Shown here: piece after piece, positions 1-4,263 of the stretch | How the letters are laid out: each line of letters begins with the position of its first letter | Numbering within the stretch: position 1 is the stretch's first letter | Source: Anaerolineae bacterium | GTDB taxonomy: Bacteria > Chloroflexota > Anaerolineae > Anaerolineales > E44-bin32 | Assembly: GCA_030598885.1 (NCBI GenBank) | Contig: JAUVOZ010000143.1 | Location: 1-5,261, forward strand | DNA length: 5,261 bases | Reading direction: 5' to 3' | Translations under genes and position numbers: made by a program | The notes under the pieces: generated by a model | What the model saw: only the letters and a program-made list of their open reading frames with translations | What the model was told of the DNA's origin: nothing | Databases searched by the model: none

Positions 1-342
1 GCAATCGCGACCCAGCTCAGTGCGGTCCAAGTGGGGGAAGAGATTATCCGTTATACAGACTTGATGGTAGAGAAGACAATTAGTGAGCGCGGGTCTGATG
101 GACACCGATGGCGTGTACAAGGTGAAGCGACATTGCCGGTGTCATTCCAGGGACCTGCTGCCAGGATCAATGTACTTCTGCTGGCTTTGGATGCCACCCA
201 AGAGGTTGTGGGCTATAGCAAATGGGAGGCTGAAACTACGCTTGAGCTAGGAGGCAGTGTGGATTTCGATATAACGGTCTTCAGCCTTGGACCGATTATC
301 GACCACATTGATATCTTGGCAGAAGCTCAGGTTATCCCCTGA
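1..342 (+). CDS. C-terminal part of a probable FxLYD-domain surface protein (partial, 5' end outside window)
   Basis: The frame is open from the first base to a TGA at 340-342, giving 113 visible residues. A GTG at 31 could be read as a start, but it has no Shine-Dalgarno sequence and the frame continues upstream, so I treat the gene as truncated by the window edge. The visible part is rich in beta-strand-like alternation: VSFQGPAARINVLLLALDA, then VVGYSKWEAE, then a strand ending in VDFDITVFSLGPIIDHIDILAEAQ. This resembles the end of FxLYD-type domains, which are extracellular immunoglobulin-like modules where a 'v-G....' strand is followed by 'F.v.v....' and a closing strand. The match is by pattern only and the family lacks catalytic residues that could confirm it. 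If correct, the protein is exported and non-enzymatic. No terminator is visible after it, and the next genes appear to have their own promoter. Confidence 0.6.
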   Translation, partial: AIATQLSAVQVGEEIIRYTDLMVEKTISERGSDGHRWRVQGEATLPVSFQGPAARINVLLLALDATQEVVGYSKWEAETTLELGGSVDFDITVFSLGPIIDHIDILAEAQVIP

Positions 343-393
343 CCCAGGCATGTTTAGGGAGGGAATCAATTAACTCATGTACTTGGTGTATGC

Positions 394-422
394 TTGGCAG
401 CCAAAACGCATATTGTTACAAT
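394..422 (+). promoter_or_regulatory. Probable sigma70-type promoter of the glycosidase operon
   Basis: TTGGCA (394-399) and TACAAT (417-422) are each five of six to the -35 and -10 consensus and are separated by exactly 17 nt. Transcription would start near 429, leaving an untranslated leader of about 66 nt before the ATG at 496. It is the only well-formed promoter I see in the gap between the upstream gene and the glycosidase. It is a prediction from sequence alone. Confidence 0.55.
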
Positions 423-483
423 TTTCACTATGTTCTAAGCTAAGGCACATCTCTTGCACGAGATTGGCAGTGGATAAATGGAT

Positions 484-490
484 GGTGGAG
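484..490 (+). promoter_or_regulatory. Ribosome binding site that decides the glycosidase start
   Basis: GGTGGAG lies 5 nt before the ATG at 496. The in-frame ATG at 478 has no purine-rich motif at a useful distance (it follows GGCAGTGGATAA). The 496 start also places the FPRGFLWG motif that opens family 1 glycosidases at residues 8-15, the usual distance from the N-terminus. Confidence 0.6.
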
Positions 491-495
491 CTCAA

Positions 496-1857
496 ATGAT
501 ACGCGCAATCCATACTTTTCCCCGCGGTTTTTTATGGGGAACCGCGACTTCTTCCCACCAGGTAGAGGGCAATAACTCGAATAATGATTGGTGGATCTGG
601 GAGCAGGAGCAGGGGCGTATCATGCAAGACCACAAGTCGGGCGGGGCATGTGATTGGTGGGGTGGGCGTTGGCAGGAAGATCTCGACCGAGCCGCCGAAG
701 GTGGACAGAACGCGCATCGCCTTTCGATTGAATGGAGTCGGGTGGAGCCTAGCCCTGCAGTTTGGCATGACTCAGCTTTGGACTACTATCGTCAGATAAT
801 CAAAGGAGCGCTGGACCGTGGGTTGATACCTATGGTTACCTTGCATCATTTCACCAATCCCCAATGGGTGGCCGAGCAAGGGGGATGGTTGAACCCGCAG
901 ATAGTGGCTATCTTTGAGCGCTATGTGCGAAAGGTCGTTAGTGCACTGCATGATCTGGTTGGCTTGTGGGTGACGATCAATGAACCGAATGTGTATTTCT
1001 TCCTTGCCTACCTGGAGGGTGGCTTCCCTCCCGGAATGAAGGATCTGAAGTCGCTACCGCAGGTTATCAAGCATATGGTCATGGCTCATGCAGCGGCCTA
1101 CCATGCTATCCATGATATCCAACCTGAAAGTTTGGTTGGACTTGCGCATCATTACCGGGGTTTTCACCCAGCCAACCCACGAAACTCACTCGACAGATGG
1201 TTGGCGAGGTTCAAATCGGAGAATTTTAATAATATCTTTCCCCGCGCAGTCACCGATGGTCGGATTCGCACGCCGTTTTGGAAGGGCCAAGTGACGCAAG
1301 CGGCGGGGACACAGGATTACTTCGGCTTGAATTACTACACCGTCGAGAATTGTGCTTTTAATCCCCTTCATCCTTGGAATGCTTTCCAAGGTGGTGGCTA
1401 CCCTGAAGGTGCCGATCTCAGCCCCACCGGCTATATCGCCAATGAACCCGAGGGGATGTGGGAAGCTCTTTGTTGGGCGCACCGCTTCAATCTACCGATC
1501 TACGTCACTGAAAATGGCGTCGAAGATGCTGAAAGTACAATACGCCCACGTTATCTGGCTGCTCACATACGACAGGTATGGCGGGCGGTAAATTTCAATT
1601 GGCGGGTGCGGGGTTACTTCCATTGGTCGCTGGTGGACAACTTCGAGTGGGAGCGGGGTTGGACGCAGCGGTTTGGTTTGTGGGCTTTGGACATCAGAAC
1701 CCAACAGCGGAAAAAAAGAATCAGCGCGGACCTATATGAGGAAATTTGTAAGGCGAATGGACTTTCCTCCGAGATGGTAGCTATTTACGCACCTGAAGTC
1801 CTGGAGCAGATGTTCCCACCCAGAGGACCAGTGGAATTGGAGGTGACGGGTGGGTAA
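496..1857 (+). CDS. Family 1 glycoside hydrolase (beta-glucosidase/beta-galactosidase type)
   Basis: This is a 453-residue retaining beta-glycosidase, full length for GH1 (usually 440-480), with a single TIM-barrel domain. GH1 enzymes release terminal beta-linked glucose, galactose or related sugars from oligosaccharides. Visible signatures, numbered from 496: N-terminal FPRGFLWGTATSSHQVEG with sugar-binding Q22; R75 in HRLSIEWSR; H118 in TLHHF; acid/base E163 in TINEPN; NYYT at 279-282; nucleophile E339 in YVTENG; and WSLVDNFEWERGW at 377-389, where E384 and W385 contact the sugar. Having E384 rather than the phosphate-binding residues of 6-phospho-glycosidases argues for unphosphorylated substrates. 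The DWW.WEQ segment early in the protein recalls broad-specificity enzymes of thermophiles, but the exact substrate cannot be read from sequence. There is no signal peptide, so it is probably cytoplasmic. It is the first gene of an apparent three-gene operon and its end overlaps the next start. An alternative ATG at 478 would add six residues. Confidence 0.95.
   Translation: MIRAIHTFPRGFLWGTATSSHQVEGNNSNNDWWIWEQEQGRIMQDHKSGGACDWWGGRWQEDLDRAAEGGQNAHRLSIEWSRVEPSPAVWHDSALDYYRQIIKGALDRGLIPMVTLHHFTNPQWVAEQGGWLNPQIVAIFERYVRKVVSALHDLVGLWVTINEPNVYFFLAYLEGGFPPGMKDLKSLPQVIKHMVMAHAAAYHAIHDIQPESLVGLAHHYRGFHPANPRNSLDRWLARFKSENFNNIFPRAVTDGRIRTPFWKGQVTQAAGTQDYFGLNYYTVENCAFNPLHPWNAFQGGGYPEGADLSPTGYIANEPEGMWEALCWAHRFNLPIYVTENGVEDAESTIRPRYLAAHIRQVWRAVNFNWRVRGYFHWSLVDNFEWERGWTQRFGLWALDIRTQQRKKRISADLYEEICKANGLSSEMVAIYAPEVLEQMFPPRGPVELEVTGG
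1839..1846 (+). promoter_or_regulatory. Shine-Dalgarno inside the glycosidase end, for the M23 gene
   Basis: GGAGGTGA is a near-perfect anti-Shine-Dalgarno match. GGAGG ends 6 nt before the GTG at 1850. It supports the GTG start despite the 8-nt overlap with the upstream gene and points to translational coupling, because ribosomes finishing the glycosidase reach this site. Confidence 0.7.
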
Positions 1858-2599
1858 GCAGGTTTGCCCCCGAATTAAATTTCGATTTATTTTTAATTTT
1901 AACCGACTGTTGCTTTTTGGAGCCCTCGCGCTGTGGCTGATAGAACTGACCCCTCCCAGTACCGCAGACGCCATGCCAATTCGCCAAGAAAATGCGCCAT
2001 TCATCCTACCCATTGCCGGACCACCAGGTCCGAATACATGGCTGTTTCTCCAACCTTATGGTAATACGGCTTTCGCTTATCGCTTCCGACACTCGGTCTA
2101 TTGGGCTGGACAAGGGCTTCACTTCGGAGTTGATTTTGCCGCTCCCTGTGGTACGCCTGTACTCGCGATTGGTGATGGTGTTGTTCAGAGTATTGACAGC
2201 TGGCACGGCGCTGGCCCACACAATCTGATGATCAATCACCCGAATGGCTATGCTTCATTTTATGGTCATTTACTTATTAGATCGCATCTGAAAGTCGGAC
2301 AGGAAGTTAGCGCTGGTGAAGTGGTAGCCTTGGTAGGCGACCCAGATTTAACTTGTTCTTCCCGACCTCATTTACATCTTGAAATACGCGATGCCCCCGA
2401 CCACCGTATCGGCTACAATCCTTTGACATTAATCGACGCCGATTGGGAGCGTATTGCACTTATAGGAGGCTATCCACATTACTTCGAGCAGGATATGGAT
2501 GACCCTCGTCGCTGGCAGGGTCTTCTCGATCAACCCGAAGTTCGTTTCGGATACCCATTACTCAATAATTTTGGCCAACCATGGCCTCCTGATTGGTGA
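1850..2599 (+). CDS. Exported M23-family zinc metallopeptidase (LytM/peptidase M23 domain)
   Basis: The protein has 249 residues and starts at GTG. M23 enzymes are zinc endopeptidases, mostly cutting peptide bonds in peptidoglycan cross-bridges. The N-terminus is basic (K3, R8, K10, R12) followed by a hydrophobic stretch at about 20-32 (LLLFGALALWLIE), which is a signal peptide or membrane anchor. The peptidase domain covers about 85-195. All family residues are present: H91 and D95 in HFGVD and H176 of HLH as zinc ligands, with H140 of YGHL and H174 as catalytic histidines. The loop AAPCGTPVLAIGDGVV is also typical. C100 and C169 could form a disulfide outside the cell (inference). About 55 residues after the domain are rich in aromatics and prolines and match no family I know. 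With intact active-site residues it is likely an active enzyme rather than an EnvC/NlpD-like activator. It overlaps the glycosidase gene by 8 nt and sits 10 nt before the propeller gene. Confidence 0.93.
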   Translation: MGKQVCPRIKFRFIFNFNRLLLFGALALWLIELTPPSTADAMPIRQENAPFILPIAGPPGPNTWLFLQPYGNTAFAYRFRHSVYWAGQGLHFGVDFAAPCGTPVLAIGDGVVQSIDSWHGAGPHNLMINHPNGYASFYGHLLIRSHLKVGQEVSAGEVVALVGDPDLTCSSRPHLHLEIRDAPDHRIGYNPLTLIDADWERIALIGGYPHYFEQDMDDPRRWQGLLDQPEVRFGYPLLNNFGQPWPPDW

Positions 2600-2609
2600 G
2601 AACTATAAA

Positions 2610-3725
2610 ATGCGGATTCTATCGATTTTCATGCTTGTGGTCACTCTGGTCACATGTGGTATAGCTGCAATCGTTAGTGGGGTCGCTTTCGCGGCACCGA
2701 TACAACCATTGCACATACGAGCGACCCTCGCGGATCTGATCTTATTAACACCCACAAAGACGCCTGCTCGAACCCCAACCCCAACGCCCATGACCGTGCT
2801 GGAAGCGACACGCCTTACTAGTGGAGGATGCTGTCCTTATCCCTCTTGGTCGCCAGATTCCAAATGGGTTCCTTTTCTAGATCGCCCGGGACCTAATGAA
2901 CCCGCGGGACTCTACGCAGTACCAGCCAATGGAGGAGAAATAACCCTGGTGGTTGAGCGGGTGGGGGTCTATTCCAGGGATTGGTCACAGGTAGCCTATC
3001 AACAGGCTGGTCAGACACTGGTGGAAAGATGGGCTGATGGAATGCGTTGGGAGATCCCCAATGAGGGTCGAACTATCCGATTCTCCCCCAGCGGTCGAAT
3101 GGTTGAATGGGAAGTGATATCGCATGGAATCAATTTTCCTGACCTACGGCAAAGAGCAATCTGGATTGCGAATTTTGACGGTACGCAAGCGCGTGAGGTT
3201 GTTACTGTAAACGGTGGTCAATTTGTGGGTTGGGTGGGGAACGAGGAGGAGATAATTGTGACGGGTCGGTTGGCTCCTTATGGGCCAGCTGGTATCTGGC
3301 AAATCTCGGTGGAGAATGGGGCAGGTCGTTTGTTGCTGGAGATGGAGCATCCGCGCAGTCTTTTGTTATCCCCAGAAGGGGATTGGTTGGCTTTCACGGT
3401 TGCCTTTGATTTAGACCAGGAGTTAAACGGACTTTGGGTGATGCGAACCGATGGCTCCATAGTCAGGAAAATTGAGATGTATGGCTCCTATCGCTGGCGG
3501 CGGGAGGGGGTTCTGCTGGTGATCCCGTTGGACCTGGAGGATCCAGGTTCGTCGTTATGGCAGATAGATATCGTCAGTGATGAAAAATATAAATTAACCG
3601 ATCCTACCGTGACCTCGCTACCCATCGCAAACAATGATTGGCAACCCTCTCCGGATGGCACCCAGATTGTGTTCCTCTCTGCGGAGGATCGTAATCTCTG
3701 GGTGTTGCCCTTGCCTGAACCCTGA
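2610..3725 (+). CDS. Exported WD40/TolB-like beta-propeller protein with Pro/Thr-rich linker
   Basis: The protein has 371 residues. I chose the ATG at 2610 because GGTGAG (2595-2600) stands 9 nt before it and because a signal peptide begins there (hydrophobic residues 3-29, ending near VAFAA). Longer in-frame readings run through the M23 gene. A linker, TPTKTPARTPTPTP at 47-60, follows; such linkers usually space a domain away from the membrane or wall. From about 70 to the end come PD40-type blades with the recurring 'SPDG...WVAF' pattern: PSWSPDSKWVPFL (78-90), FSPSGRMVEW (158-167), LLSPEGDWLAFT (252-263), LWVMRTDGS (275-283) and DWQPSPDGTQIVFLS (343-357). This fits a six-bladed propeller. 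There are no catalytic residues, so a binding or scaffold role outside the membrane is the likeliest inference; the ligand is unknown. C74 and C75 form an odd adjacent cysteine pair just before the first blade. It is the last gene of the operon, and no clear terminator follows its TGA. Confidence 0.85.
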   Translation: MRILSIFMLVVTLVTCGIAAIVSGVAFAAPIQPLHIRATLADLILLTPTKTPARTPTPTPMTVLEATRLTSGGCCPYPSWSPDSKWVPFLDRPGPNEPAGLYAVPANGGEITLVVERVGVYSRDWSQVAYQQAGQTLVERWADGMRWEIPNEGRTIRFSPSGRMVEWEVISHGINFPDLRQRAIWIANFDGTQAREVVTVNGGQFVGWVGNEEEIIVTGRLAPYGPAGIWQISVENGAGRLLLEMEHPRSLLLSPEGDWLAFTVAFDLDQELNGLWVMRTDGSIVRKIEMYGSYRWRREGVLLVIPLDLEDPGSSLWQIDIVSDEKYKLTDPTVTSLPIANNDWQPSPDGTQIVFLSAEDRNLWVLPLPEP

Positions 3726-3733
3726 ATAGTGCG

Positions 3734-3742
3734 TGATATAAT
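3734..3742 (+). promoter_or_regulatory. Extended -10 promoter for tRNA-Ser
   Basis: TGATATAAT is a perfect extended -10 element (TGn followed by TATAAT at 3737-3742). No good -35 hexamer lies 16-18 nt upstream; the nearest, TTGCCT at 3711-3716, is 20 nt away. Extended -10 promoters do not need a strong -35. Transcription would start near 3749, giving a leader of about 34 nt that RNase P would remove from the tRNA. It begins 8 nt after the propeller gene's stop codon. Confidence 0.55.
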
Positions 3743-3782
3743 GGCCGGCGTAAGTGGGGAAAATACAATCTAAGCCCTTCAT

Positions 3783-3869
3783 GGAGAGGTTGCGTAGTCT
3801 GGCCTAACGCGCGCGCCTGGAGAGCGCGTGAGCCGCAAGGCTCCGTGGGTTCGAATCCCACCCTCTCCG
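3783..3869 (+). tRNA. tRNA-Ser (anticodon GGA)
   Basis: This is an 87-nt class II tRNA with all arms visible. The acceptor stem GGAGAGG (3783-3789) pairs with CCTCTCC (3862-3868), followed by discriminator G3869. The D stem is GCG/CGC (3792-3794 with 3808-3810). The anticodon stem CGCGC/GCGCG encloses loop CTGGAGA, so the anticodon is GGA (3819-3821), reading UCC and UCU serine codons. The long variable arm GAGCC-GCAA-GGCTC (3830-3843) is the serine hallmark. The T arm is GTGGG-TTCGAAT-CCCAC. The next bases are CCTG, so CCA is not encoded and must be added by nucleotidyltransferase. G73 is the serine discriminator expected in bacteria. Confidence 0.97.
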
Positions 3870-3875
3870 CCTGCT

Positions 3876-3899
3876 GACACCGCGATTGCGGTGTCGTTT
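3876..3899 (+). terminator. Hairpin after tRNA-Ser, possible weak terminator
   Basis: GACACCGC (3876-3883), loop GATT and GCGGTGTC (3888-3895) form a perfect 8-bp GC-rich stem 6 nt after the tRNA. Only GTTTG follows, so the U-tract is poor. It may terminate inefficiently or protect the precursor from 3' exonucleases. Some transcripts may run on into the SRP RNA gene. Confidence 0.5.
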
Positions 3900-3912
3900 G
3901 CCTCTGAGCGGA

Positions 3913-3941
3913 TTGACAGCCAACTGGTAGGGAGGTATCCT
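3913..3941 (+). promoter_or_regulatory. Sigma70-type promoter of the SRP RNA gene
   Basis: A perfect -35 hexamer TTGACA (3913-3918) is followed after exactly 17 nt by TATCCT (3936-3941, four of six). The predicted start, about 7 nt downstream, is G3948, the first base of the terminal stem of the SRP RNA. This agreement between promoter and RNA end supports both calls. Confidence 0.75.
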
Positions 3942-3947
3942 CAGTTT

Positions 3948-4060
3948 GAGTGTCCAAGTGGGTCCGGCGCGGCGGAGGCCTTCAAATCCCGTCAGGTCCG
4001 AAAGGAAGCAGCGGTAAGGAGGTTACTCTGGGTGCCGCCGGGGTGCCGACCTGGACGCTC
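3948..4060 (+). ncRNA. ffs: Small bacterial signal recognition particle RNA (4.5S type)
   Basis: This RNA of about 113 nt binds Ffh and, with FtsY, brings nascent membrane and secreted proteins to the translocon. The diagnostic domain IV is at 3991-4012: GTCAGGTCC, tetraloop GAAA, GGAAGCAGC. It includes the asymmetric and symmetric loop bases that contact the Ffh M domain. The tetraloop is GAAA rather than the GGAA of E. coli; both are GNRA loops. The rod below it can be paired by eye: GAGTGTCC (3948-3955) with GGACGCTC (4053-4060, one G-U), GGTC (3961-3964) with GACC (4048-4051), GGC with GCC, and CGGCGG (3970-3975) with CCGCCG (4035-4040). No Alu domain is present, so it is the short form. 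Open frames crossing this region are not genes. The 3' end is set by the terminal stem and may extend a few bases into the following T-rich run. Confidence 0.93.
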
Positions 4061-4068
4061 ATTCTTTT
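4053..4068 (+). terminator. Possible termination at the SRP RNA end (terminal stem plus T-rich run)
   Basis: The closing strand of the SRP terminal stem (4053-4060) is followed directly by ATTCTTTT (4061-4068). The RNA's own long stem plus this run could act as an intrinsic terminator. A weaker stem, CTTTTC (4064-4069) with GAAAAG (4081-4086), overlaps it. Neither is a classical GC-stem and U-tract terminator. Confidence 0.35.
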
Positions 4069-4123
4069 CCCCACCCGAGAGAAAAGCTTTGTTCAACGGT
4101 GTTGTAGGCTGAATCGTGTGTTA

Positions 4124-4181
4124 ACAAGGCAATCGTGATTCACGTGGAAAATCTACGCTGTAGCCGCACCCTTTAGGGTGC
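4124..4181 (+). repeat. Imperfect direct repeat, copy 1, ending in a CACCCTTTAGGGTG palindrome
   Basis: The unit begins ACAAGGCAAT and ends with the palindrome GCACCCTTTAGGGTGC (4166-4181; six-base arms, loop TTTA). It aligns with 4207-4263 along its whole length: about 45 of 58 positions match by my hand alignment with one gap, and the first ten and last fifteen bases are nearly identical. The repeat period is 82-83 nt. It lies between the SRP RNA and the minus-strand ligase gene and contains no credible reading frame. Confidence 0.75.
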
Positions 4182-4209
4182 GCAGTGTAGACTAAAGCCT
4201 GCGGCTACA
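4159..4209. repeat. 51-nt palindromic element with 10-bp terminal inverted repeats
   Basis: TGTAGCCGCA (4159-4168) is the exact reverse complement of TGCGGCTACA (4200-4209). The interior holds the GCACCCTTTAGGGTGC palindrome, which overlaps the left arm. A competing fold pairs CTACGCTG (4153-4160) with CAGTGTAG (4183-4190). Compact elements ending in GCGGCTACA look like the short interspersed repeats common in Chloroflexota genomes. No target-site duplication is evident, so whether it is a mobile (MITE-like) element or a REP-type repeat is open. Confidence 0.65.
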
Positions 4210-4263
4210 AGGCAATTGTGTTTCATATGATAAATCGACATGGAGACACACCCTTTAGGGTGC
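4207..4263 (+). repeat. Imperfect direct repeat, copy 2, containing the ligase stop codon
   Basis: This is the second copy of the 57-58-nt unit, starting ACAAGGCAAT and ending CACCCTTTAGGGTG (4249-4262) plus C. The palindrome keeps its arms, but the outer G of copy 1 is A here, so the stem is one pair shorter. The last nine bases overlap the minus-strand ligase gene and provide its last two sense codons (Ala, Pro) and its TAA stop (complement of 4255-4257). Confidence 0.75.

Noticed and set aside
31..342. Complete small gene starting with GTG at 31
   Set aside because: No Shine-Dalgarno precedes the GTG and the frame is open to the window edge, so it is more likely the end of a longer gene.
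2499..2609. N-terminal extension of the propeller protein to 2499
   Set aside because: It would overlap the M23 coding sequence by about 100 nt and bury the signal peptide 37 residues inside the protein. The ATG at 2610 has a ribosome binding site.
3604..3957. Minus-strand frame of 117 codons
   Set aside because: It is antisense to the propeller gene end and the tRNA. Its 'ERVGFEPTE' stretch is the well-known artefact of translating tRNA sequence.
3828..4138. Plus-strand open frames at 3828-4112 and 3950-4138
   Set aside because: They run through tRNA-Ser and the SRP RNA, both recognised by structure, and have no ribosome binding sites or protein-like composition.
4110..4142. TGAATC/GATTCA inverted repeat
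   Set aside because: Six-base arms around a 21-nt loop are expected by chance in AT-balanced intergenic DNA.
4166..4262. The CACCCTTTAGGGTG palindromes as Rho-independent terminators
   Set aside because: The stems are only 6-7 bp and no U-tract follows on either strand. The duplication pattern points to a repeat element instead.
4124..4263. CRISPR array
   Set aside because: Only two diverged copies exist, with one 25-nt spacer-like gap and no cas genes. The units are imperfect and longer than typical CRISPR repeats.
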